A stretch of 64,000 nucleotides of DNA, taken from assembly GCA_046329585.1 (NCBI GenBank), contig JAXLUI010000002.1:1-64000 (forward strand), read 5' to 3'. Below are positions 30,416 to 38,253 of this stretch, piece after piece. The DNA is from DLKC01 sp002478885. GTDB lineage: Bacteria > Bacteroidota > Bacteroidia > Chitinophagales > Chitinophagaceae. The position numbers and the translations under genes are program-made. The notes below the pieces were generated by a model that was not told the origin of the DNA, did not search any database, and saw only the letters and a list, made by a program, of their open reading frames with translations. Each line of letters opens with the position of its first letter. Position 1 is the first letter of the stretch.

Positions 30416-30744
30416 GAGTGATGTTGATTTAGTGGTGATGTTAATTGAAGTTGCTTTTGGAGCTTTACTCTGAAACCTGCTGCGCCTACTTTATTCAGAT
30501 TGCACAAACCGATACTTATACAATCCGGCACACTGTCCGCTACAGCTATTGAAGCACCCGTTGTAAGTTCGCTGATGCACCAGGTATCGGAAATAGGCTG
30601 TAACGTGTCAACATCGTAAACATGATGAGCAAAAAACCTGAAGTCCTCGTATCCTTCCAGTGTTATAAACTCTCCCTTTACTTTAATCAGTTTGTAATGG
30701 AAGAAGTGATTAAGTCTTATTTCAAAATCTAATTCAGCTGTCAT
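30394..30744 (-). CDS. Early-operon phage protein (116 aa)
   Basis: The first half is beta-rich (FHYKLIKVKGEFITLEGYED, VYDVDTLQPISDTW), as in small RNA- or DNA-binding barrels. The second half contains TGASIAVADSVPDCISIGL. It overlaps the RecA-like ATPase gene by 4 bp, which suggests they are translated together. I do not recognise it. Confidence 0.5.
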   Translation of the reverse strand: MTAELDFEIRLNHFFHYKLIKVKGEFITLEGYEDFRFFAHHVYDVDTLQPISDTWCISELTTGASIAVADSVPDCISIGLCNLNKVGAAGFRVKLQKQLQLTSPLNQHHSCKKAQQ

Positions 30745-31433
30745 ACCGCCTCCTTTTTGTTTTCTTCAACGGGGAACAATTGTGGCTGTGCTGTTGGCGT
30801 GGCGTGGTGCTTGCCTTTGTTCTGCCGCAGCAGCCAGCGGTGAAATCCTTCCTCCCAAATGGTGTACGGTTCATTGCCGCCGAAGCGGCTTTTCGGGTGC
30901 GCCTGGTAGCCTTTCACCAGCACCTTTATATCCACGTCGAATTCAATGGCTTTCGCTGGGCCACCCTTTGGCTCATCACCTTCCGCATGCGCGATCATGA
31001 TGAACATTTTTTTGGGGAACAGGTTCCGCAGCTCCTGCCATTGCTCGTATGCCAGCTTTATGTATTGAACGGAATCGATAAACACAATGCGGGGGCTTTT
31101 CTTCTTCTTCAGACGGCTCACCATTGCGTCGTAACGCTCCTTGTGGGTAAAGAGTATATGGGCGCTTACCTCGTCAAGACCTTGCCTTCTTATTGCGTCC
31201 TGTAGGCTCTTGCTGTAACCCTGTTCAAAGCTGTTGTAAAGTACGCGGCCAAAGCGGGTGAGGTATTTCGCGAACATGATGCACAGTTCTGTTTTGCCTT
31301 GTCCGCTCTTGCCGTAAATGATCATTGAAAAATTGTTCTCCGGTTCGCCGAAGGTGCTTAACCAGGAGCCGGTAAACGGCAACACCTGGAACTGCTTGTT
31401 TAAAAATTCATTTGCATTTAATGCGCGTGCCAT
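30741..31433 (-). CDS. RecA/RadA-like P-loop ATPase
   Basis: This 230-residue protein has Walker A GKSGQGKT at residues 41-48 and Walker B RIVFIDSVQY with Asp120. The general order matches RecA/RadA/DnaB-type ATPases reduced to the core, with a SFEQGYSKSLQDAIRRQGL loop region. The C-terminal part ends in a basic tail. Mu-like phages of Bacteroidota carry such an ATPase in the early region, probably for recombination or replication. It is distinct from the MuB-like ATPase at 34167. Confidence 0.75.
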   Translation of the reverse strand: MARALNANEFLNKQFQVLPFTGSWLSTFGEPENNFSMIIYGKSGQGKTELCIMFAKYLTRFGRVLYNSFEQGYSKSLQDAIRRQGLDEVSAHILFTHKERYDAMVSRLKKKKSPRIVFIDSVQYIKLAYEQWQELRNLFPKKMFIMIAHAEGDEPKGGPAKAIEFDVDIKVLVKGYQAHPKSRFGGNEPYTIWEEGFHRWLLRQNKGKHHATPTAQPQLFPVEENKKEAV

Positions 31434-31442
31434 AATGTTGTT

Positions 31443-31751
31443 TTATTTTTTTCGGGATAAGCGGTTCTGCATCTCCCAAACCTTGTGCTGAATGTCCTTT
31501 TCGCTCATGTTTTCGGGTACGTAAATGACCGTTTTAGCATCGATACGAACGGGCTTTTTACCCATTGTTGGGTCGATAAACTGACGCTGTTTCCTTGCAA
31601 GCTTATCGTTGCTGATGGTCATTTTGGGCAGTTTGTTTACCCAGTTCTCCCGCCATTGCTCCTTCTTTACTTTCGGTGCGTCGGGCTTAAGGCGCTGTTC
31701 CAGGTTATCACCCAGGAGCGCGTCCATAGCTTTCTTGTCATTTGATGCCAT
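31443..31751 (-). CDS. Basic early phage protein (102 aa)
   Basis: This strongly basic, mostly helical protein (WRENWVNKLPKMTISNDKLA, MQNRLSRKK end) lies 9 bp upstream of the RecA-like ATPase gene. It may be a DNA-binding partner of that ATPase. I recognise no family. Confidence 0.5.
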   Translation of the reverse strand: MASNDKKAMDALLGDNLEQRLKPDAPKVKKEQWRENWVNKLPKMTISNDKLARKQRQFIDPTMGKKPVRIDAKTVIYVPENMSEKDIQHKVWEMQNRLSRKK

Positions 31752-31760
31752 AACAGGGTT

Positions 31761-32330
31761 TTAAAGATGAAGTGATTGGTTAAGGCCGCTGTACTTGCAG
31801 AAGGTTTCAATGAATAGCTGTTCGGCAACATGCGGAGGCCATATATATTCCGGTAATCGGTTAACACGCAGTTCTTTCAGCAGCGCTTCACGATCGCCCT
31901 GTTGTAGTGCCCTGTGCTCAACCTGCAAGGCAAACATGTCGGCCCTTTTGATAAAGTCTTTGTACTCGGTTGAGAGGCCGAAGCGCCTTTCAATAGCCTG
32001 TTCAAAGCGTTCTTCGATTGGCTTATAAACGAGTTTTAAAATATGTTTCAACGGGCTAATAACATCGCCGATATAAGCCTCCGGCGCATCGTGCAGCAAT
32101 GCTTCCAGTTTGCAAAAAGAGGGAGCCAGGGCGCATACATATACGCTGTGCTGGGCAACGCTGTAGAACTCAGTGATCTGTCCACCGAAGCGGCATATCT
32201 TACTAAGGGCAGCGGCAATGTCCGTTATCTGCATACTGTCATGCGTTGGAAAGTGAATATTTACTATGCCACCGGTGACGGTATTAAACAAGCCGTCTTC
32301 ATTTGCGGCGAAAGGGTGAAAGTGTGCCAT
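31761..32330 (-). CDS. HD-domain phosphohydrolase (YfbR-like)
   Basis: This 189-residue protein has the HD motif: His61 in FYSVAQHSVYV, His80-Asp81 in LEALLHDAPEAYIGD, and a later Asp131 in KRADMFALQVE. The layout is that of YfbR-type 5'-nucleotidases and related phage HD hydrolases that act on nucleotides. It starts with IHFPTHDSMQITDIA and keeps RFGGQ at 47-51. In a phage early operon it probably adjusts the host nucleotide pool or removes a signalling nucleotide. The substrate is not readable. Confidence 0.82.
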   Translation of the reverse strand: MAHFHPFAANEDGLFNTVTGGIVNIHFPTHDSMQITDIAAALSKICRFGGQITEFYSVAQHSVYVCALAPSFCKLEALLHDAPEAYIGDVISPLKHILKLVYKPIEERFEQAIERRFGLSTEYKDFIKRADMFALQVEHRALQQGDREALLKELRVNRLPEYIWPPHVAEQLFIETFCKYSGLNQSLHL

Positions 32331-32356
32331 TGTATTGTTGTTTTTTGGTTGGGGAA

Positions 32357-32557
32357 TTAGTTTTCGTCGTGGTAACGGTTAAGGAAATAGACGTGAACGG
32401 CCAGTATAATTGTGCCCAGGATAATAAAGGCAAAGAGGGGCGCAAGCACAAGCAGCCACATCCACGATATAATGCCGAACACTTTTGCCAGGATGAGTGC
32501 AGCAGAAATAAATTCCAGCCACAGCATAACTTTAATAATAACCTTTTGCTTTTTCAT
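32357..32557 (-). CDS. Small two-span membrane protein (66 aa)
   Basis: The ATG at 32557 (MKKQKVIIKVMLWLEFISAA) is chosen; a longer frame runs through the upstream gap. Two spans are seen, VMLWLEFISAALILAKVFGI and WMWLLVLAPLFAFIILGTII, with an end HVYFLNRYHDEN. It lies between DUF3164 and HD genes. A membrane protein expressed early may be involved in superinfection exclusion, but that is a guess. Confidence 0.5.
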   Translation of the reverse strand: MKKQKVIIKVMLWLEFISAALILAKVFGIISWMWLLVLAPLFAFIILGTIILAVHVYFLNRYHDEN

Positions 32558-32642
32558 TTGAATGTTGTTGAAGTTTAAGAAAGAAGGTTTAAAAGCCCCC
32601 GATGTGGAAACACCAGGGTTCATGAGAAACACCATTAAAACC

Positions 32643-33281
32643 CTAAAACTCTTTGATAGCAGCAAAGTCAAGATTGATCAATTGCCATTCGTTATTGCTG
32701 TTCTTAACCCACACGCGGAAATACTTTTTACTGCTGGGCCTGCGGATGGCTTTATCAATAAGCTCCATCGCCTTCGTAAAACGGGAATCAGAAATACGAT
32801 CAGCATACCTGCGCAGGCCAAGTACCTTCTTTGTGTCGAGGTTGCCGCCACTGCTTTCAAAAGCATCCATTACCATTTCCCGAACAAACTCATTTGATGA
32901 GCTGATGCTGTCAGATAACAGGTCGTCGAATTCATTTTTAGCCAGCGCAAGAATCGCCTCATCAAACTTTATGGGGCAGCTTGTGTTAATGCAAACCTTC
33001 ACGGTTCTTTCAAAATTGAAGAAGGTGAAATTCCCTTTAAAGGCTTTGCGCTTGCCTTCGTACTGTTTAATGTATTCATCAAATGCCTGTTCTGTTGCAT
33101 CATTCACATAGCGTTTAAATGCAATCAGCATTTCATTAATACGACCGGCTTTCATGGCAATACTTGCGGTCATTTTTTCGAGCTTCTTTTCAAGGGGGGT
33201 AATGTTGGAAACAGGAACCTTGTTCCCTGCCTCGTCTACCCATAACTTGTCAGTTCGCTTTTGTTCGTTGAACTTGATCAT
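32643..33281 (-). CDS. DUF3164 family phage protein
   Basis: This 212-residue protein matches DUF3164, found in Mu-like phages near the transposition genes: KLWVDEAGNKVPVSNITPLE at the start, KGNFTFFNFERTVKVCIN, FDEAILALAKNEFDDLLSD, and NLDTKKVLGLRRYADRISDS. Its start overlaps the stop of the 55-residue membrane gene (ATGA). The function is not established. Confidence 0.78.
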   Translation of the reverse strand: MIKFNEQKRTDKLWVDEAGNKVPVSNITPLEKKLEKMTASIAMKAGRINEMLIAFKRYVNDATEQAFDEYIKQYEGKRKAFKGNFTFFNFERTVKVCINTSCPIKFDEAILALAKNEFDDLLSDSISSSNEFVREMVMDAFESSGGNLDTKKVLGLRRYADRISDSRFTKAMELIDKAIRRPSSKKYFRVWVKNSNNEWQLINLDFAAIKEF

Positions 33282-33445
33282 TTTGTTTTGTTTTTATAAT
33301 TAGAAAGTGATTGACGTGTGGCCGATGGATAGCGCTGCCTTTTGCGGCTATCTATTTTGCGTGCTGCAAATACTGCGGCGTAGTGTGCTGCTGCAAAGGC
33401 AGCGGCAACCACAAGCAGCATAATGAGCGATAATTGTATGCACAT
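33278..33445 (-). CDS. Small single-span membrane protein (55 aa)
   Basis: This frame starts with ATG at 33445, 2 bp after the stop of the 100-residue gene, and ends with a TGA that overlaps the DUF3164 start (ATGA). It encodes MCIQLSLIMLLVVAAAFAAA then HYAAVFAARKIDSRKRQRYP, a hydrophobic span followed by a basic tail. The tight coupling on both sides makes it a likely real gene. Confidence 0.68.
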   Translation of the reverse strand: MCIQLSLIMLLVVAAAFAAAHYAAVFAARKIDSRKRQRYPSATRQSLSNYKNKTK

Positions 33446-33447
33446 GA

Positions 33448-33750
33448 TTAAATGAATTGTTGGTGAATAGCGTTATTGATCTTGTTTAAAAGGTTACCCT
33501 GGTAACTGGTTACTTCAAAGTGGTGGGTCGAAAACACGTTAAACCAGTTCACCGCTTCGTATGGCTTAAGCGTTACGGTGTATTTACTCTTCGCAATAGC
33601 GGCCTGGCTGTAAAACTTCAGGTACACTTCTACTATAAGCATGCCCTGGAGTTTTACTTTAAAGTTTGCGGCGTCAGGCCACTGCTCAACGGTATCTTTT
33701 AACATGCCGTAAAGCGCATTGAATTCGTCTGCTGAAAGCTTAAGTGTCAT
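33448..33750 (-). CDS. Early-operon phage protein (100 aa)
   Basis: This alpha/beta protein starts MTLKLSADEFNALYGMLKD, then has beta strands FKVKLQGMLIVEVYLKFYSQ and SKYTVTLKPYEAVNWF. It overlaps the upstream gene by 4 bp. No family recognised. Confidence 0.5.
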   Translation of the reverse strand: MTLKLSADEFNALYGMLKDTVEQWPDAANFKVKLQGMLIVEVYLKFYSQAAIAKSKYTVTLKPYEAVNWFNVFSTHHFEVTSYQGNLLNKINNAIHQQFI

Positions 33751-34148
33751 GCGTGTATCTTCTGTTTTGCAATTGCCAGTTCAAAGTCTTTGCGCCGCTC
33801 ACGGAAGTCGGCGAAAAGGAATTGTGTCATCGGAAAGCGGTCGTTGAATACCGTCTGGTGGCATACGCGGTAGAAGTAGTTCCGCAGCGCTGGCCATTCG
33901 TGGTACAGCTTCTTTACATACTCTCGGTCGTCGCGTTCGTACCATTGCAGCTTCCACCAGGCGAGGAATTCGCTGCACTCAATAAGTGCTTTAATGTCGA
34001 TTACGTTTGCCCAGTAATGTTCTAACCAGGCATAGGCGGTGTCGGTCATGAACCCGAAGAATTGATCTTCGTTCATGCCAGTAAGGAACAACACTTGCTT
34101 TGTGTTGTAGCTGTACTGTTGTTTGATGTTGATTGTTGTGTGTAACAT
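33747..34148 (-). CDS. Early-operon phage protein (133 aa)
   Basis: This protein is rich in Trp, Tyr and Phe (AYAWLEHYWANVIDIKALIE, FLAWWKLQWYERDDREYVKK). It lies directly after the MuB-like ATPase gene and overlaps the next gene by 4 bp. I recognise no family. The position suggests an accessory role in transposition or early replication. Confidence 0.5.
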   Translation of the reverse strand: MLHTTINIKQQYSYNTKQVLFLTGMNEDQFFGFMTDTAYAWLEHYWANVIDIKALIECSEFLAWWKLQWYERDDREYVKKLYHEWPALRNYFYRVCHQTVFNDRFPMTQFLFADFRERRKDFELAIAKQKIHA

Positions 34149-34166
34149 GGCGTTGTCTTGTGTTTT

Positions 34167-35054
34167 TTAGGCAGCGGAAGCCCGCTTGTGTTTAATAATT
34201 TCGTTGTACAGATTGCGCAGGTGATAGTTGGTCTTAACTATCAGTTGCTGCTTGTTGCTTACGTTGGGGCTGTTGACTTCGATTATCGTTGCGGCCATTT
34301 CGAGCATGAATTCGCGGCGATCATCCGATGCAAACGGAGTGATGCGGTTGTACTTGCTGCCGTAGCGATTGAATATCTCTGTAAAGCCGACCTTCTTGCA
34401 GCTAATGCCGCGATCAATCTTTGCCTGAAGCCCGTCTGCGCCCATCATATACCAGCCGCAATGGTGTTCTGTAGCGTTCCATAAAGCTTTCAGTTCGAGA
34501 AATGCGGGATAGTCAAGGTCACCGGCCTCGTCGAGAATTATAAGCGGTTTGTGAATCACTTTTAAGTAGTAAACCAGGTTCTCATACACTTCACTGTACT
34601 TTCCGTTGTGGTCAAGCCCAAAGGCATGAGAAATGAAGCGGATAAGCTTCTGCTTGCTCTTTACCTGGCTGCAATCGACATACACGGCGTTCTTGCTGCG
34701 CTTTACATACTGCTTGGCCGTGTAGCTCTTGCCAATGCCAGCCACATCACAATAAATGCTGGTGAGGCTTTCCATCTGGCACAGTTGTAATTGCTCTGTT
34801 ATGTACAGGTAAACGGCAGTGTCGGCAGTAAGCCAGTCAGGTTCGTTGCCCAGCTGCACACCCATCCGGCGTGCAATGCTTATCCAGTTCGTGTCGTTCA
34901 TCAGCCGTTCCGTTTCGCCGCTTTTCATGCGTGCAAACACAGACTTATTGATGTTGAAAGAAGCAGCATATTTGCTGTCGCTGCCTTCGAAGTTTGAGCG
35001 GTTGGCAAGCAGAACGCTGAGTATCTTAGTTCTTGCTTCTGAAGTGAGTGTCAT
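34167..35054 (-). CDS. MuB-like AAA ATPase, transposition target selector
   Basis: This 295-residue protein has a Walker A at residues 103-110 (DVAGIGKS) and Walker B LIILDEAGDL with Asp175-Glu176. As in MuB, the ATPase core is preceded by an N-terminal HTH-like region (KYAASFNINKSVFARMKSGE). The C-terminal FASDDRREFMLEMAATII matches the lid of this family. MuB binds target DNA and activates the transposase. It is separated from the transposase by two small genes. Confidence 0.88.
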   Translation of the reverse strand: MTLTSEARTKILSVLLANRSNFEGSDSKYAASFNINKSVFARMKSGETERLMNDTNWISIARRMGVQLGNEPDWLTADTAVYLYITEQLQLCQMESLTSIYCDVAGIGKSYTAKQYVKRSKNAVYVDCSQVKSKQKLIRFISHAFGLDHNGKYSEVYENLVYYLKVIHKPLIILDEAGDLDYPAFLELKALWNATEHHCGWYMMGADGLQAKIDRGISCKKVGFTEIFNRYGSKYNRITPFASDDRREFMLEMAATIIEVNSPNVSNKQQLIVKTNYHLRNLYNEIIKHKRASAA

Positions 35055-35106
35055 GTTCTATGGTTTTATTGAATGAATATTTTGTGTGTGTGCTGTGGTG
35101 CAGGTG

Positions 35107-35135
35107 GCAGCAGTGGTTGTGTCACTCACTGCTGC
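35107..35135. other. Hairpin between the 65-aa gene and MuB-like gene
   Basis: GCAGCAGTG (35107-35115) and CACTGCTGC (35127-35135) form a perfect 9-bp stem with an 11-base loop. No T-run follows in the direction of the operon. It may tune how much MuB-like protein is made relative to the transposase. Confidence 0.5.
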
Positions 35136-35142
35136 TTTCTGT

Positions 35143-35340
35143 TCAATCCTCAACAGTGAGTGGGCCGTCTAAAAGAGCATCCATTACACGGCGCATTTCT
35201 GAATAGGATTTAAAGCCTCTTTGCAGCGTATGCCACTCACATCGAGATTTTGTCTTAGCCTTTATGCGTAAGCCTGCCGCATCTTCCCTGATGATTACAA
35301 AGCCCTGGTCAAGCAGCTTTTTTTGATCTGTTGCATCCAT
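35143..35340 (-). CDS. Small early phage protein (65 aa)
   Basis: The product (DQKKLLDQGFVIIREDAAGL, then RIKAKTKSRCEWHTLQRGFK) is basic and alpha/beta, ending RRVMDALLDGPLTVED. It lies 3 bp after the exported protein's stop codon. I recognise no family. Confidence 0.5.
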   Translation of the reverse strand: MDATDQKKLLDQGFVIIREDAAGLRIKAKTKSRCEWHTLQRGFKSYSEMRRVMDALLDGPLTVED

Positions 35341-35343
35341 GTT

Positions 35344-35901
35344 TTAAAATTTATTGTCGCGAATAATGAATGATGTGGAGAGAAAGAAGTTTTGATCTCT
35401 GTATCCTGGCTCAATGGCCATCTGTGTATCGCCAATATCAATGATGAACTTGCTGCTAACCGACATTTTAAAGCAGGCTTTATCAGCCCCGCCAAAGGAG
35501 TAGCTAAGGCCAGCCATTGGCAACCAGGTAATGGTTGGCGCAATGCTTATTTCAGCGCCGCCCTGGAACACAGCAAATGTTTTTACATCACCATTAACAG
35601 GCATTACGTATGCGGTGAGTTCAGTATGCAGGTCGATGTACTTTTTTGAGGTTTCAATCCGAAAGCGGTAGCCAATGCCACCCTGCACAAATCCGGCTGC
35701 TGTAGGGTCAACCTTTTCCAGGGTAATGGTATCTATAGCGCTGGTTGATCTTCCCCAGGAAGGGCCAATACCAAGTATTCCGTACAGGCTTTCTGCCCAC
35801 TTAAGGCCATCGTTTACGGTAATCTTGTGTTGCGCATTGCACGGAACGCACAAGAGTGCGACGCAAGCGGTGATGAGTAGTGTTCTGATGTTTGTTTTCA
35901 T
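35344..35901 (-). CDS. Exported outer-membrane-barrel-like protein in the early operon
   Basis: This 185-residue protein has a signal peptide (NIRTLLITACVALLCVPCNA, then QHK) and alternating amphipathic strands typical of small outer membrane barrels (GFVQGGIGYRFRI, YIDLHTELTAYVMPV, GLSYSFGG, FFLSTSFIIRDNKF with a terminal aromatic). The start overlaps the transposase stop by 4 bp. Part of the signal peptide (ACVALLC) is encoded by a copy of the GTGCGACGCAA repeat. An early, exported barrel suggests alteration of the host surface or superinfection exclusion. Confidence 0.65.
   Translation of the reverse strand: MKTNIRTLLITACVALLCVPCNAQHKITVNDGLKWAESLYGILGIGPSWGRSTSAIDTITLEKVDPTAAGFVQGGIGYRFRIETSKKYIDLHTELTAYVMPVNGDVKTFAVFQGGAEISIAPTITWLPMAGLSYSFGGADKACFKMSVSSKFIIDIGDTQMAIEPGYRDQNFFLSTSFIIRDNKF
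35851..35866 (+). repeat. Dispersed CAAGAGTGCGACGCAA repeat inside a signal peptide
   Basis: Sixteen bases match the dispersed repeat. Here they are read in frame on the minus strand as the hydrophobic core of the exported barrel-like protein's signal peptide. Confidence 0.65.
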
Positions 35902-37904
35902 AAGTCCTCCATTGCTTTTTTACGCCAGTCTGTTTTGTCTGGCTTGTTGTTATTGATTGTTTGTGGTGCTATTTCAGGTGCTTTATCGGCCTTTTTTGGG
36001 GTCGCTTGTTCGGGTGTATTTTCAACCACATCGAACTTTACCAGCTTGTTTACGCGGTCTTTTATGGTAGTATCGAAGTTTTGCCTGTAGCTAAATTGCT
36101 TGTGCATGATGTGTTCGTCGGCTTCTGTGCGCTCGGCCATTGCTTCATTGTAGGTTTCCAGCAGGCCGCAGGTGCACACGTACTGATCGTTTTGGTATAG
36201 GTGCACTTCGTTTATGGTTCCATCCTGCGCGGGTATGAAGTAGGCAGTTACGTGCAGGCTGGTGAGCTGTGCAATTACCTCGGCAGAAGGCAGGGCATAT
36301 TTGTTATGCTTTACAACTACGTATTGAGATCGGTAAACGCTGGTTTGTGTGGCGTTGCCTATGTACCGGCTAATCATGGAAAGGTCAGGCTCTACTAACT
36401 GCGGGTTCATGTTGTTGGTAAGCACTTGCCAACGGGTTTGTCCAGGGTATTTATCCTGGTCAGGATGCAGGGCGTTGTTCCATGTAGTTATATCTGCATT
36501 TTCGTTGGCAACGATCTCCTCAAAGCTGTAGCGAACAGTGTTCTTGTCTTCGTTAAGCCGGTTGGCTTCTGTTCTTGCGAAGGGACGGCCCTGGAATCCC
36601 AGGCGTTTCTTTTGCAGGTCGTATTTCTTGCGGTTGATAAAGTGCTCTGCTCTTTTTTCCTGCGGGTTTCCGCCTCTACAGAAATGCACGAAGGGGAAAA
36701 TGAAACCCTCTTTCAACAGGTCGTCGGAAAAGGTGTTACTGATATGCTGCTCAACCTCTATCTGTGCAGGTATGCCCCAATTGTTGTTCACGATGTTGCG
36801 GAACATATCGTGTATGGCCTGCATAAACAGGTTGCGATTCTTACCACTGCCTTCGTCGTTACTGCGGCCAAAGGCTTTTCCGATGATAGCGCCGCTGGTG
36901 GTGTCCCATATTTCGTATGCCCAAACGCGGGAACCATCTTTCATTTTGAACGGCAATGAAATGTCGTCCATAGTGATCTTCGATAGTGTATATATGGCAT
37001 CGTGGCGGTGCTGGTGTGGGCGGTGCTTGCTGTTGAACTGCAAAGCAGAAAGGCGCATCTTGTCAACCACGCTGCGGTTGATAGGCTTGTTTATGTAGCG
37101 CCACACGGAGGTTTTCGAAAGCTCTATTGGCTTGCCATCGGTCATATAATCTTCGCGGTCGAACAGTTGACCGGTATCGCCATCGACCAGTTTTATTTCA
37201 CCGGCCATAAAGCGCTGGTAGGTCTCATGCACGTCTTTGCTGTAGGGCTTGCCATCGGTATAGATGGAAAGCAGCAGGTGCTCAATAGAGGTATCAACCT
37301 TTTTGTTATTGCTCTCGTTAAACTTGCGCAGGTCGATTAAAGCAGCGTAGCTGTTGTCAACGTATGCGTCGAAGTGTGGTTTAAGTCTGCGGTAACTGGT
37401 TGGCAGGGTGTTCGGGTACTGCTTGGAAACTTCCTTTATAAGTTCACCGGCAATATTCCAGAAGGCAGTAACCTTTACGTTAAGCAGGCGCTTCAGTTCC
37501 CGTTTGTCGGCCAGCAGCGTCTTAAATGCGTTGAGTATTGCGGCATCACTACAGTACAGCTTGCGATCTTCGCCGGACAGCTTCTTACCATTGGGGCCTT
37601 CGTAAGTATTAAAGAAGCGGATGGCTGCGAGGTCGGGTTTAATAAGATCGCGAATGGGCTGCTTTGCCATGTACTCATACGGGTCGCCAAACTTCAGCTT
37701 TACCAGCTCTTTGTACATGGGTGGCAGGGATTCGTATTCGATGAGAACAGCGTTACCGTTGCCACCGCGACCATGAGTAATGATGTTGCCGCGTTTCTTT
37801 AATGACTTGTAAGTTCCTTCGGGAACGATACCTACAGACTCGCTGTCTTCACGCACGAAGTCGGGGTATTCAAGACATAATATGTTACCGTCGACGTATT
37901 TCAT
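35898..37904 (-). CDS. Mu-type DDE transposase
   Basis: This 668-residue protein has an N-terminal DNA-binding part (PEGTYKSLKKRGNIITHG, PPMYKELVKLKFGDPYEYM), a helical linker, and a catalytic core from about 300 to 420: KITMDDISLPF with Asp313/314, QIEVEQHIS with Glu383/385 where the second catalytic Asp is expected, and NPQEKRAEHF with Glu416. A beta-barrel-like domain and a Pro/Lys-rich C-terminal tail follow. It inserts phage DNA at near-random sites during lysogeny and replicates it by transposition. The gene overlaps its upstream HTH partner and the downstream exported protein by 4 bp each. Confidence 0.92.
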   Translation of the reverse strand: MKYVDGNILCLEYPDFVREDSESVGIVPEGTYKSLKKRGNIITHGRGGNGNAVLIEYESLPPMYKELVKLKFGDPYEYMAKQPIRDLIKPDLAAIRFFNTYEGPNGKKLSGEDRKLYCSDAAILNAFKTLLADKRELKRLLNVKVTAFWNIAGELIKEVSKQYPNTLPTSYRRLKPHFDAYVDNSYAALIDLRKFNESNNKKVDTSIEHLLLSIYTDGKPYSKDVHETYQRFMAGEIKLVDGDTGQLFDREDYMTDGKPIELSKTSVWRYINKPINRSVVDKMRLSALQFNSKHRPHQHRHDAIYTLSKITMDDISLPFKMKDGSRVWAYEIWDTTSGAIIGKAFGRSNDEGSGKNRNLFMQAIHDMFRNIVNNNWGIPAQIEVEQHISNTFSDDLLKEGFIFPFVHFCRGGNPQEKRAEHFINRKKYDLQKKRLGFQGRPFARTEANRLNEDKNTVRYSFEEIVANENADITTWNNALHPDQDKYPGQTRWQVLTNNMNPQLVEPDLSMISRYIGNATQTSVYRSQYVVVKHNKYALPSAEVIAQLTSLHVTAYFIPAQDGTINEVHLYQNDQYVCTCGLLETYNEAMAERTEADEHIMHKQFSYRQNFDTTIKDRVNKLVKFDVVENTPEQATPKKADKAPEIAPQTINNNKPDKTDWRKKAMEDL

Positions 37905-38140
37905 TTGGAAGCGGGTGAGGGTATTTGAACGATTCGTTTAACTTCTTCGAGGAGCTTATTTGTACCTTCTTCAATGAGCATTTCGGCGATCATAACACGC
38001 TGGCCGGTTTCAGTTTCCTGGCTCCTGCCGCCTATGCGAATGGCCTTAACGGTGCTTTTACTTGCGCCTACGGTGTACGCAATATCTTCGTGAGATACTT
38101 TTATACGACGTTTCTTTATTATTTCAGCATTTTTAGCCAT
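37901..38140 (-). CDS. Small HTH protein, first gene of the early operon
   Basis: The ATG at 38140 gives 79 residues (AKNAEIIKKRRIKVSHEDIA, YTVGASKSTVKAIRIGGRSQ). An HTH lies at about residues 15-37. The frame is open for 22 more codons upstream, but those run through the operator and promoter. By position it is the counterpart of Mu Ner, the early negative regulator. It overlaps the transposase start by 4 bp. Confidence 0.75.
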   Translation of the reverse strand: MAKNAEIIKKRRIKVSHEDIAYTVGASKSTVKAIRIGGRSQETETGQRVMIAEMLIEEGTNKLLEEVKRIVQIPSPASK

Positions 38141-38191
38141 ATTGTGTCCGCTTGGAGACACAATATTAGAACACATACTAATAATAAGAAA
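38139..38191 (-). promoter_or_regulatory. Leftward early promoter with operator
   Basis: ATATTGTGTC (38139-38148) and GACACAATAT (38157-38166) form a perfect 10-bp inverted repeat with an 8-base spacer. On the minus strand a -7 box TAATATTG (38168-38161) and a -33 box TTTC (38191-38188), 19 bp apart, fit the Bacteroidota consensus with one mismatch each. The inverted repeat overlaps the -7 box and the start codon of the HTH gene, so a bound repressor would block the early operon. Confidence 0.65.
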
Positions 38192-38253
38192 ATCTTTTTT
38201 GTACAAAATCTAATTACTTTTAGTCTCTGTACTCAAAAGAAAACACCAATTTA

